DNA from: Kalaharituber pfeilii
Taxonomy: Eukaryota > Ascomycota > Pezizomycetes > Pezizales > Pezizaceae
DNA: 64,000 nt
Direction of reading: 5' to 3'
Assembly (NCBI GenBank): GCA_015179045.1
Contig: WHUZ01000006.1
Location: 248,001 to 312,000 of the forward strand
The notes under the pieces were generated by a model. The model saw only the letters and a list, made by a program, of their open reading frames with translations. It was not told the origin of the DNA and searched no databases. Shown one piece after another: positions 10,027 to 22,560 of the stretch. Each line of letters starts with the position of its first letter. Position 1 is the stretch's first letter. The position numbers and the translations under genes were made by a program.

Positions 10027-12600
10027 AAAGAATTAAATCTCCCCTAAGGTAACCCCACATTGAACATGCATGCGGATCACCAACTTACTTTGCTTTCCCT
10101 TTGTTTTTACTTCACCTTCATTTTACTTCTATTTCTCTACCCCACCTTTACAAGCTTGCCAATGACAGCATACGCATCTTCCGAGGATGAAAGAGCAAAA
10201 GGAAGAATAATAGTTAACTGTACATGCGTATGTATGCATTGACTAGTTACAACGAAATGCGTGAATGCCAATGCGTAAATTATTATGGTAAAGGGGTTAC
10301 ATTATTCTTACAAACAGCTAGCAGACTGTTCCGTGCATGGGGGGTGAAGCAAAGCTTAATAAGGCTGCTTCATTGTGCCGTCAAAGTCCTATCAATTCTT
10401 GTAGCGGAGTGAGTGCTTTCGGGGCGCGGAGAGCTCCGGTGGACCTGGTCGATCCAACGTAGCGTGCTCGACATTGGCTCCATCATTTGAACTATCAACA
10501 TCAATAAAATTTTGATAATGATTTACTACTTCTTTTGGAGGGGGGGGATCGTACTACTTACTACCTAGTCACCTCTATATTCACCCCGTGCGCTGAGATT
10601 ACCCAATCCCAAGTTTCTTATCCTTATGCCTTGCCCATTGATATGGCACTCCCCGCCCCCATCTCCGGTGAATGTTATGGCGACATTAACGGGGGCAGGC
10701 AGAAGGGGATTTTCAGTGGGGCATGGTACACTGTGGGACGGGGAAATAAAAGTTCACGGATCCATGGTAATGCCTACCAACCAACTACTCAATTTGCGTA
10801 TACAACTCTCGAAGACTTGCAAACAGGAAAAATTTTTCCAGCGCAAAGATTAGAAAAGAGGTTTGAATTGAAATTCGCGTTGATCAATGTTATCGCAAAA
10901 CGTTCAATTTAAGGTATGTAACTAAGGGGTGCGAATCTCTAACTCTGCTTCTTGCCATATTTCATAAGGTACAGATGCAGTTGTTCTTATAAAGCCTTTC
11001 ACCAATACTCGCTTCCTTTCTCACATTTTATTAAGACAACTGTCTCCAGTCCGCGTAATATGATATGTTTGTTGCATCTCGAGGCTTGCTCGTAAAACAG
11101 CTGGTAAGTCTGTTTATAGTACCTAGAAATTGTCAAACTAGGCCCCTATGTAGGATGTAAAAGGAAACTGGTCGTAACTATTGTCAACTCCAGTACCACT
11201 TCCAGTGTCGCCACACAGCACTGGTGACGGTGTGCATACAAACCCCCAGTTTTCATATTGCACTGCAGCTGCCCACCCACCTCCTACATCGTACATCCAA
11301 AGCATTTACACCATCAATGCATTGTGCCCCTAATTTACGTCGACATACATCATCCGTCCAATTTTCATCCAGCCTTAAGCTAAACTGCGAATACTTGGTT
11401 ATATAGATGGTAATGAGGAATACAATAAGGTGGCTAGATACGAAGGGATGGTGGGGGGTTCGTTGTAGGGGAATAATCAAATGAAGATCCCAAAGCCCCG
11501 TTCCATCAGTAGCCCTTACGATTTCCAATTCGTCTGAGAAGTACCTGAGCTCAGTCCTTGAAGTGGAGGTATTTTTATTTATGTATCTTCTTTGGCAGTT
11601 CTGCCAGAAAAGTATTTTGCCATTTAGACTGCATATACAATCCTGTGGCCAGGAATAGAGAAGGGATGTAAAGTTTACGAATATCGTGGAGTACTCATTA
11701 CTCGATTTGAACAGCAGACGTTGTCGGTGCGGGGCGGGTACAGTGTGGGGCTAACTGTGATTTTCCAATGTGGCTGGCTCCTCAGGTTCATTACCTTCTG
11801 TCATCAAGCTTATGCAGAATATAAGCATCTGATAATATTAGAGACGAATGTTTCCTAAAACGAGGCTACAAGAGGGTACACATCTCAGCCGTTCCGTCGA
11901 AGGAATCGTTCAGAGTTGCTATCCCGCGCCGGGCCGCACTTACATGTACAAGAAAGCACTTGATTTATTCTGGCTGCTGTGAGATGCTTGACTCAATACA
12001 AAGTTTTTTTTAACTATCCTAAATTGGTTAAAACGGGAAAAAAAATGAACAAGAGAGGATAAAAATAAAGAAATATGAGACGAAGGATCGAAATAAGAAA
12101 ATCTTCTGTCGAAAGGGAAAAAGGAAAAATCATACAATGTAAAGGTGCATGGAGATCACTGGATATGGTGCTGTTGGTCAAGAAGGGACCAAAATTACGG
12201 ACTTGAACTTGAAGTTATTATTTCATTACCAAACTACATCTGATTAGAAATAAAGCATCGTAGTTATGTACTATTTTGTCTGTTCTACAATCTTTTGTTG
12301 TCTGAATTGAAAAATATGAAGGTGGTGTTGAGATACTATGGATTGAAATAAGAATTATTTTGTATGGGAAGCCTCGAGAATTTTACACCCCAAGATTGCA
12401 ATATTAGTATTAGCGGAATGAAAAAAAATAGTTCTATACGGAATTGATCAACATAGTTATGGTATTTATATGCTGAGTAAGCTCACTATGCCATACCCAA
12501 TATATCATTAGACTACTGGTACGGATACAAGACTAGTTATCCATCCTCTGCTAGGTCAAATTTGGAAAGATTATCCCCTTAGTCATCAAGTCTGTGAAGT
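8330..12600. other. Intergenic desert, AT-leaning
   Basis: No gene recognised. It contains A/G homopolymer clusters at 9425-9495 and a near-continuous A tract at 9939-10030 (about 90 nt). Short open frames (for example 10535-10912 and 11253-11528) have no motif and no neighbouring splice-compatible exon. Confidence 0.6.
9939..10030. repeat. Long poly(A) tract
   Basis: About 90 nt almost entirely A, broken by a few G and T. It is too long to be a normal genomic poly(A) signal. It could be the tail of an old retroposed copy or simple slippage; no coding relic sits directly in front of it. Confidence 0.9.
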
Positions 12601-12791
12601 TTGCACTCTTGACCAACCGCACCATACAAATATTCTCCCTGAGGTAACGAGACATGCAGCTGAGCGGACTTCCCAGCCGAAACCGCTACCGCTCAGCCAG
12701 ATTTTCAGTGAACGTTTCTGATGGGACAAGATCAAACTCTGATATTTATTTATTCTTCCTTTTCTTTTCTTCTCCACCACCTCCTTTCCCG

Positions 12792-12822
<31 letters not shown>

Positions 12823-15800
12823 TGTGTTGTTGCTTTGATTTGTTATTGGGGGAAGGGTGGAAAGTATTTTAAATTTGTAAATTCTTTCTCGAACCGTGAT
12901 GAAAACCACTTAAGAGAAGGGTCTGCGCGGCTGTGACCCCAAAGGATAGAAAGAAAATATGTTACATAGCTGGTTTACAAATGTCAAAATTGAACTGCTC
13001 CCGAAATTCGTTGGAAGGCAAATTAGAATCGATTCTATGGAAGGGCACTGCAAAGACCTACATGTTAACTGCGTTTTATTATTCCCCTCTCAGAGTACTT
13101 AACGTGTTACGCCTTATAATATCACTTTAGCAACGAGATCACCACAACTGCTGCAAATTCCTTACCAGTAAAATCTTCATGAATTCATCATTGCAGCTAC
13201 CATATATATGTAATAGCACAAGAAGCTGCGACAACCAGGAAGGTATGCAATGCACGAATGAGTCTGGTAACATATCTGAATTGGACGATCATTCGGAAAT
13301 GCTTGCACGACTTTTAGGACATCCAACATCACGATGGGTTGATGTTGGCTAGGACCTCGCTCCCAAATGTCACTTGCAAACGCACCCCCATCTTGTAGGA
13401 GTATATGACGGGCTATGTATTGTAGACGTCTCCTTTTTTAGTGGAATCTTAGTTTACTCGACAAACAGATTGTGCACTAATGTCCCCCAGATTTACAAAT
13501 GCCACACATACTTCCTTATACATATGTGCATGTATGCATTTTTCATTCATAGTCTATTCGTCCCTGAATCACGCGCCCATACTCAAAGATGTTTCTTCTA
13601 ATGTTGGTATTACTTGAGCGCCAATCCCACCTGCCTGCCTCTGTTAAAAAAAGAGTATTTATAGGCCACTGATATGATGGTATGGTATGACGCGAGTATG
13701 GCAGATAGCACTTCAATTCAAACTAGTATTATAGACACTTAAAATAATAACATGCTAGCATTGTTCGGGATGAGGGCTGCATTTTGTAACACTGATTTTT
13801 TTTCAGCTAACTTTTACGACTTAGCTGTAGGGTGTTTCAACCCAGACTAGGGCGGTATGGAAATGGAGATGGGATATCCACATAAAGTATGTGGTACATA
13901 AATACATAGCGTTTAGCTGGAGCATTGTGGCTACTCTAGTCTAGTTCGTTGTGACTGTGCCCCTGACTTCCATTTCAGGAAGTGGAACCATCAGCGGACA
14001 CAAATCCGCCGTCAGCCAAATTTTCCGCATAAATCATGATCTGGAAGTATTAGTTAGAAGATGACGGAAACTTTATCAGCTGCTTGCTGAGAACTCTCAT
14101 GCTCTCCATATTTATTACAGCTCCGTTATAATATCTACTTCAGAATATCAATGTTCATGTGTTAGCGTCAATGGCAGCGGCTACAGCTATCTGGTCTTGC
14201 AGCTAACAAATGAAGCCTCTAAGAATCCGGAATTCAGCACGAAAGTAATAGGATGCTGGCAAGGCTGTGGCTCAACGAGATTCAGCTGCGCAACTTAGAT
14301 CCGGCTGATCTGGTAGACCACGGTACGTACGACTTGCCGGGATCATGGTAGACAACGTCCTACTAGCTTGAAGAAAGCGTTTCACTGCAGCTGTGGAAGT
14401 GAGTAACTATCACAATCTGCGAACTTGCAATTGCAATTGCAGAATGTAAGACCGTTACACGCACGCTCTCTAACTACTTATGATTTGCAAGTTGAGTTCT
14501 GGTGTACTTGAGTATAAGTGCGAACGGGGAGCGCCGCTTGTGGAGCTCTTGTCAATTTGGACAAATTATGCTCACAGGGCCACTCCCGATAATTAGCGGT
14601 AAGTGTGGAAAAAATCGAAAGTTTGCTTCACTGTTTTTCTCGATCCTAATAAATAAGTCGACGATGTAAGTCTGAGCTGCGGAGCGTGCCTACATGGTAT
14701 ATCTAATCAAACTTGAGGGTTAAGGATTATGATATATACTTATGCATACACCGTACATTGGCCTAGCACGAGAATATTAACCGAGACAACAATTGGACAG
14801 GTGGTATTTCTGTGCTTTACAAGCGTACTGGAGGGTACGTGACAAAGGTTTCAGGAATGTAAAATATACTATGTATATGATATCCTGATCCCCTCAGTCC
14901 TTGGCTCGGGCTGTCAAATTATCATAATGCATATTAATGCCCTGCAAACTTCACTATAGTTGATCAGGTTCATAGTATCCAAGTGCTTGCAGTTGTCATC
15001 ATAGGTGTAATAGCCCCGCGCGCTAGGAATACTACCCGACCATGAGTGACATAACCTGTATGCTTCAGCTTACAATTGAATGTGATAAGGCTAATTTCTT
15101 GTATTCTCGGATCAAACCTCCTCCCACTTGCATGCGGAACAACTCAAGACAAGATCTTAGTTACCTGTTATCATTTCTAATCCCCCCTTTGGCCACCAAC
15201 ACCACAGTTACCCGCATCCAACTTCCCCCACTTACCCTCCTCCCCCACACCCAGTCCCGTGACTTTGATCTACCAAACTGCCATTTACGATTATCATGTA
15301 TAGTCTCGTTACGTACACGTTAGCATGCACAGAGAAGTGCTTAATTGTAGCCTCTTGACCGCTCCAATCCCAATTGTCCGCTCTCCACTAATTCCGTTGA
15401 GCGGGTGCTAGATCTCAACTACTCCACCGCCCCTCTCCCCTGGATGGCATCACTCATTGGCCTCATCCCATGGCCATCTACATAATAGAGAGGGAGACCA
15501 CAGCTAGGCGTTGACAGTACTGGCCTACTCACCAGGGTATGTAGTTTTCTGCTTGCCAAGAAACTTTGCTGGCAGCTGAATAGCCTAGGTAGTACGACAG
15601 CTAACCACTTGCTCTCTCCTCTCTCATCATGGTACCCTGGCCTTTCATCTGAAATTCCTTTTGACTCCACAGATTTCCAGTTAAATTAAAACTATTCCCC
15701 ACTTTAAACAAAGAAAAAAGCCTATACCCCAGATTTTTCATCTTCTACCTGACACGCAGAATCTATGTAGAGTCTATGCAGAGTCTATGCATGTGCTCCA

Positions 15801-18246
15801 TGTCAATAGTGACTTACCTAACCAATGTAGGTACCTGACTGTCATAAGTACCCAATGAATGTCACTACTCAATATTGAGAGGACCCCGGAAATTTCTGGG
15901 AAAAAGGAGAATTTTCGTTCTTCGTTCTAAATTTTTATACGTTTATCTCATGCGGCAGTTTTTGTTGGATTGAAGGTTCAAATATTACAGCCACCAATAC
16001 CCCTAGGAACCGAAGCTGATATCGATATCAATTCCATGGATCAACCAATTCAAGTGGTTTCTTATACTAGCTATGTATCCCTCCCGTGATATAATCACCG
16101 GGCTCACGACTGACCACCCCCCCACACCACCAAAAAAAATTTATACCCTAGCACTACCCCAGGATCTACATGTGGAGGTGATAGAACGTGCATCATGTAT
16201 CAAGTTGAATAAGAAAAATAAGATTCTGATCTTTCATATCAAGGTAATCCTGGCACTCGACCAAGTTTTTGAATTCCTACTACAATTGGATCTCACGAAT
16301 ACCAAAAAAAGAAAAAAAAATTCTTAATAACATCTTAACGAAAGAAGCGAGCTACCATGACGACGAAGCTGTATTTGTAAGTACAATAAGTACAATTCAA
16401 TACAGTAAACTAGGTGTCTAGACAAGGTACTTTGAGGCCAGAACTCTCGGCAGCCATGATTCCCACCTGACAGAAAGTGGACTCGAAATAGTTTCGTCCG
16501 AATAATTTTAGAAGAAAACAGCAGAATACAATAAACTATTGATCAGCCATTGATCAGCTCTTACTCATCTCACATTCCCTTCGTAACATACAGGTTTAAG
16601 ATCTGACCCAATCCCCGTTTCTCAATAACGTACCACCTTGAGATTTGTAGGCGCCTAGCATCAAATACTTATTGCAAGCGTCAATGTATGTAACCCGTGC
16701 GATCCTCCACTACAGCAGAAATCATGTATGGAAGTAATCAACGCATGCATGCAACTCAGCAAATAAGCACTGCACAGGTGCATAAAGTAAAGGCAGCACA
16801 ATAACCCAATCAAGCAAGTAGAACGACATGCCTCATCCGGCGAATCCCAAATAAGGCAATAGGGAATCTCCAAGCCTGGAGCTCCCCTATCTCTCCTATT
16901 CATCATTACTTCAATCCGCCACTTCTCTTCCCCTCCACTCTCCTCTTCCCTGTGTCTTTTTCCATTATTCATTCCCCACACATCGCAAAAAAAGGTTACT
17001 GCTCCACTATCACTATTGTGACATCTATCAGTTGCCAAACATCTGAGCTGCAGCTCGCACCTACCACTGTCACGTCTGACACATACACACACGGCGGCGT
17101 TTACACATACTTTGGTCGTGAACCCCGCCCCCCCCCCCCCCCAAGCCTAATTCCAGTAATTCATCACTGTTGACTTCACTCACATTGAAAAGTTACCTCT
17201 AACCAGACTAGTTTGGTTCGGCAACCAGCAATGCAGTCGCTGACTAAATATTAGCATAGAAATTGTGTATCAAGAAAATAGGTCTCCATAGCCTCGCGAG
17301 ACGGGCAAGAAATCACGATAACGAAAAGAAAATTATAAGATACCCTGCACTCATATCCAGGGCCAGCTAAAGGCGAGTCGAGAGAATCAGAGGCGGAAGA
17401 AGCAAGTGGGCGCCAGTGAAGAAAATGAGCAAAGTCTTACAATTCCCGCTGGCCCCTCTTTTGCAACGCCCTTTATTATATAGTGACCACCCTACAATCT
17501 GAATAGTTCCTGAATCTCGTCCATTTTGGCCGTTATATCAACCTATTGTATCATATTCGAAGTCGCATCACCAACAATACCATCACTCAATCACATCAAA
17601 GTGCTTCAACATGAGAAATTCCCAGCCACTTTCATATTCTCCCTGCTCTAACCCCCAATGTCCCGCTATAAGCAAAAAGTAGACCGAAAGAACATTTGAC
17701 AAATAATATACCCATGCAATTGGAAATAAAAACTCGAGAGAAAACCAAGCATAAAGAAAAGGCTAATTTAAGTGGCTCCAGTAGAGCTCAGTCCACTTTA
17801 GAACCATCAACCAGATGACGAAGTAGACTTCAGGGTACTTAAAGACAACACAAGAGGTTGGGCAGAATCAATCAATTGAGAAGGTGAGAGCATGATAAGA
17901 ACGGACATAATAACTGACAGTGAAAATAGATAGAATTGAACTTGGGAAATAAAAAGACGTTGCCGCTCCAATGCTTCCAGATACCTGCAATCACTAATAC
18001 CAAATAGGACAATTCTATACCAATAGTCCACATTAGCCCATGTATGGTTCGTAACTAGATTGTCCACCAATGTTAGCATTCGTATGTAGCTGCACATGTG
18101 TAGGAAAATGTGACAGTAAAAGTAATGCTGGGCGCTGATCAAGGAAGCAACAATGCACCAAACAAAATCACCGAACCCCCATGTTGCATTTACACGGGGA
18201 TAACGGATCATCTTTGAGTTCGGAATAGTGCATCGAGACACGAAAA
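12600..18246. other. Intergenic desert downstream of Tup1
   Basis: No gene recognised. It holds a T18-(GT)9 compound microsatellite at 12792-12827 and a C-run at 17127-17141. Short open frames such as 16661-17092 (-) show no domain. The right end contains the 3' UTR of the Tup1-like gene. Confidence 0.55.
12792..12827. repeat. T18 followed by (GT)9
   Basis: A mononucleotide T run passes directly into a GT dinucleotide microsatellite. Confidence 0.95.
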
Positions 18247-20752
18247 TTATGCAGAATGTTGTACTGACCTCCAGATTCTTGCACGCATATCCCCACTTCC
18301 TGTGGCGAATAATCCTCCCATAGGACTGGGAGCCACCGAGATAACTGCAGGAAAGTGTGAACATTAGCATCTGTTACCCGGATCTGCACATTTACTGAAA
18401 ACCTGAGAATTTCGTAGCAGGGAGAATCCCTTTCCCCCTCTTTTTTTATATATATTTTTTAATTTATTTATTTATTTTTCTTTCTTATGGGGGTGCTGCG
18501 GAAGAGGATATGGGAATGATCGTAAAGAATGCGAAAGCTGGAAGGAAGAGTAAGTGAGAAAAAGGAGGCAAATGAGGTAATCCGTACCAGAGTTCTTATG
18601 CCCCTGGAGCATAAGTTGTGCGTTCGCCGTTCGAGGATCCCAGAATTGCACTCCGCGGTCCTTGGAACCACTGAGAACCCAGTTGCCATCGGGCGTAAGA
18701 GCAACACTAAGCACAAAGTCCTAGAGCACGCTGTATTAGCATCATTGAGGTCGTAAATATCAATTTGGTGAATGATGAACCTTATGGCCCTCGAACGTCT
18801 TAACGCATTTCCCTCGGCTAGTACCAGCTCCGGACATCAGACCCCTAGCAGCTGAAAGTTCCCACATCTTAATGGTCTTGTCTAAACTCCCACTGACTAA
18901 ATCTTTTCCGTTGGGAGCAAATGCGACGCTATACACACTGTCCTTATGACCATCTGCACCCTCAAGGCGCTCAACGAGATACCCGGTCGAAGCGTCCCAT
19001 ACGCGTACACTTTTGTCTAAACTACCAGCGGCAACGTAGCGACCTTCAGGGGAAATAGCAACCGTTGTGACTCCGTCCTCTATGCTGAGGGTGAGAACAT
19101 TTTGCGCGGTCTCGATATTCCAAACACGGACAGTCCTATCACCGCTGCCGGACGCAATGTGCTTACCATCACGGGCAAAATCAAGCGAGTAGATATCTTG
19201 CTCGTGGCCCACAAAGGTATGCTTGATAGTTCGGGTAGCGATATCCCAGACCTGACAAATAAATTAACCAGATAATCATGGAGTATCGAATTATACTCAC
19301 CCGAATAAGCTTATCCTCAGCACCGGTCGCAAGATACCTTCCATCTGGACTGAAGCAAACACTGCGAATATAGAGATCACCTTCCCTCTCGACAGAATCG
19401 TCCTGAAGATGCTGAACCTTTTGTCCCGTTTTCACGTCAAATATTTGGGCACTGCGGTTACAACCAGTAGCAACATATCGACCATCTGCACTGAATCGGA
19501 CACAGCAAACAACACTGTTGTGCTCAAGAGTATGCACAAGGTCGACTTCAAGAGTGCGAGGAACCCTTGGATTATAAATAACAAACCAATCAGATCCCTC
19601 CTTCTTCTGATTAGCAGGAATTCGTTCAGGGTCAAGGTTTGCCAAATCGTTGCCGATTGGTGCTGGGCTAGGCCGAGCAACATGTGGCGAGCCGCGGTTC
19701 GGTTCCGGATAGGGCTGGTGAGGATGTTGCACCGGTGTTCCACCGGGTTGTGGTTTTCCTTTTTTGGGAATATTACTTGGCCCTGGGGACGTGGAAGTTG
19801 GTGGTGCCTGCGGGTACCCTAGACGAGCAGCAAATGCAAGGTTAGTCACCCGATCAAATGCCTTGAGAAAAAGAGAAGAAAAAGAAAAAGAAAAAAAAAA
19901 AAAAAAAAAAAAAAAGAAAGCAAAAGAAAAGAATGAAAAAATGACAAAGATATGTGCCTGGTCTTACCCTGTTGATGAGACGCCTTTCCATTGACACCAC
20001 CAAATCCACCTTGTTGGCTGTAATGTTGAGGTGGTTGCTGAGGTGGGGGTGGGCCTTGTGGGGTTTGTTGTTGTGGAATCTGTGCGATTTGGGGTGGAGG
20101 AATTTGATGAGGTTGTGGTTGTTGTTGCTGTTGTTGTTGCTGCGAGTCCGTCTGTGGAGGGGCAAGCCCTGGTCCACCTTGACCACCTCCCTGGGACATG
20201 ATTGTTCCAAAAAGGTTGCTGGGGCCAAGCCCAATGGCAGGTGGGGGTGGTTGGGCGAGGCCCGCGTTTTGATTTCCATGTGGCGGGATGTTTCCGCTCC
20301 CGCCACGTGCCTCCAATTCCCTTCGTAATATAGCAATTTCTTCTTCGTATCTGTGAACAATTGGAGTATTGTTAACGCGAGGGTAATGCATTGTCGAATA
20401 GGAAAAATAGGATAAGATAAGAGGTTCGCAAGCTTCTGAGGTGAGACAAACTTTTGCTTCATTTGACTATGGGCATTCTCGAGCTGGAAAACAGTTTGCC
20501 GAACCAACTCCATCTCCTGCATCTGCTGATTGACTATAATCGGATCAGCATATGGGTTATTCAAGTCGCCCAAGACCGCGGCGTACACGATCATCGGGCT
20601 ATGTAGAGATGCAGACACGTACTTTTGTGCTCATATTCTCCCGCTCGGGCAGCTTGAGTCTCAAACTCGGTACGTACCTGATCCAACAGCTCGGTCAAGC
20701 GGCTGTTGGACGCTGGTACCATCCCGCGATGTGAGTTGTACATACTGGACAT
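18247..20752 (-). CDS. tup1: Tup1/RcoA-type WD40 transcriptional corepressor
   Basis: Global corepressor that tetramerises through its N-terminus, pairs with Ssn6/Cyc8, and is recruited to promoters by DNA-binding proteins. Seven exons: 20752-20623, 20533-20452, 20350-19968, 19818-19301, 19251-18781, 18720-18588 and 18344-18247. They sum to 1815 nt (604 residues) with every junction phase matching. The start [11 protein letters not shown] has an in-frame TGA immediately upstream. Residues 15-90 form the Tup_N coiled coil ([15 protein letters not shown], then [19 protein letters not shown] and [17 protein letters not shown]). A Gln/Pro-rich linker follows (residues 95-210), then a Pro-rich stretch. 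Seven WD40 blades run from [12 protein letters not shown] to the end, including [33 protein letters not shown] and [10 protein letters not shown]. The length is typical of the family. The last exon ends [11 protein letters not shown]; a further GTCAGT donor lies inside it, so an alternative splice with a different short tail is possible. Confidence 0.96.
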
Positions 20753-21090
20753 TCAACGTTGACCTGAGCCTGAGAAACCAATAGATGCGTTATGAGAAAA
20801 AGTTCGACGGGCCTGCGAAGTTGAGCAAGGTTAGCGGAATGCGACAAGTGGAATGCGACAGAGGAAAGTAACTTTTCCTGTGAAGCAGGAATGTGTGCAG
20901 CGTGTGTGTGCGTAAGTGCAAGTGTAGATGAAGCGTGTGCGTGTGCGTGGGAGATTTTGGGGAGGTCCGTGTAGTGTAGTGGAACAGAGCCAGGATAAGG
21001 TACTAACTCAAAAAGATAAAAAGAAAAAGAAAAAAAAGAATAAATATGGGACACAGGCTAGTGCCGGGAACAGACGCGCAGGGTACCCGG
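20753..21090 (-). promoter_or_regulatory. Immediate 5' flank and probable leader of the Tup1-like gene
   Basis: Contains a GT/GC-alternating stretch (about 20895-20950) and an A-rich block at 21010-21045. No individual transcription-factor site is assigned. Confidence 0.4.
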
Positions 21091-22560
21091 TTACTGAGGC
21101 GATGTGAAGTTAGGTTCTGTATGCGAGTTGAGCAAGCGGGATACAAGCGGTGGGGGGGAGTGGGCGTGCGACAAGCACTACTATCAAGGAGAGGGGGGGG
21201 GGAGTACCGTGGAAGTTACTGACAATGGCGGGCTCCAGAAGCGACGCGGGCTTGAGGGCGGGCAAACAGGGGGTTCTCAGTGGCAGCTGCTGCAACTGAG
21301 GCAGAGAAGACCCTGCTGAAAGGGAACGATGCCGCTCAGAGTGTATGCAATATATTGTATATTGTAGGTGTCGAGGGCTGGAGCGACGAGGAGGGCCGGG
21401 CGTACGTCCGGCGAGGAGAGAGAAGGAGCGGAACGGTCAGAGTTGCGGCAAAGCTGCGGCAGAGTTGCGGCAGAGTTGGGCAAGGTGACGGGGATGGATT
21501 TGGGAGGGTGGGTGGGCGCGGGGGGGGGGGAGGGGTGGGGGGGGGGGGGTGGGGGAGGGAGGGGGAGGGGAGGGGAGGGGAGGGGAGGGACGTTAAAAGT
21601 GGGCGTTGACGATACTTAAGGCCAGACAGCTAGGCTCGGGGGGGATGGGGGATTGGGGGAGGAGTGTGGCGATGGCCTTGGAAGGCGCCGGGCAGCAAGG
21701 GCAGCAAGGGCAGCAAGGGCAGGGGGCGTGGATGGGGGTGGGGATGGGGCGTGCGTTCAGGCGGGAGGGAAGCGTCGAGGTGAGGCAGCCGCAGGAGCAG
21801 CAGCAGCGGCGGCGGCGACGGCGGCGACGGTTGTGCGGTTGTGCGGTTGTCTGGCTGTGGGCCCGGACGCTGCGGTCTGCTGCGCTCGGCGGAGTGCGCC
21901 GCCTAATGCACCTCGGTGCTATGGAGCTTAGTGCTAGTGCTACCACGCACACTGCGCAGCAGCCGCAGAGCGCCCCGGCTAGCCTCCCATACGATAGATA
22001 TGATAGCCTCCACACGCAGCCCGCAGTAACCCGCTACTTGTAGGCACTGACAGAGCTTAGCAAAGCAAGTCAGCCGTCCCCCCCCCCCCGTGCGATTTGG
22101 CCTTTCGCAAGCCCATCGGCGGCGCGGCTCTCTCCACCTTCTGTCCCTGCGCTCACCCTCCCCCCCCCCCCCCCCCCAACAACAACAACAACAAGGATTG
22201 TCCCTCAATCAATCATCCCCCCCCCCCGCATTCCCGCACTTCCTCCAAAGGGAGCGCTCACGAACATCACCCTAATAGCCCTGCAATATACCTCTGGCAT
22301 TATAGTTACACATGTGTGCAGCACACCAACACCCGCTATCGCCCCACGATGAGAACCCTATCCTCAGTATATAAGTGTTTCGCGTCCTGTGCGCCATGTT
22401 GTTAAACGTAGTCGCCAGCGTCGTTTGACGCGGGACATCACCCCTAGCGAGGTTGCAGGTGATACCTGATCATTGGCGTGGACTGCAGTGCTAGAGGATG
22501 ACAGCCCGCTGGTGCTGGGAGCGAGATCAGGTGCTGTGTCCCCCCCCCCGCCCCCTCAAT
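21090..22560. other. GC-rich repeat island upstream of Tup1
   Basis: A second GC-rich low-complexity island. It includes G-runs and a GGGGA array (21515-21590), three GGGCAGCAA units (21692-21720), CGG/CAG-type repeats (21790-21835), and C-runs at 22080, 22160 and 22218. Open frames here overlap on both strands without domain content. The position relative to the Tup1 start matches that of the 6-8 kb island relative to the zinc-finger gene. Confidence 0.75.
21566..21591. repeat. GGGGA pentamer array
   Basis: Five consecutive GGGGA-type units at the end of a G-rich purine strand of about 75 nt. Confidence 0.9.

Noticed and set aside
17807..18370. Minus-strand frame of 187 residues at the end of Tup1
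   Set aside because: It runs over the last Tup1 exon in a different frame and continues into AT-rich 3' sequence; the WD40 frame explains the exon.
19409..19822. Plus-strand frame of 137 residues
   Set aside because: Antisense to WD40 and Pro-rich Tup1 coding sequence, with no features of its own.
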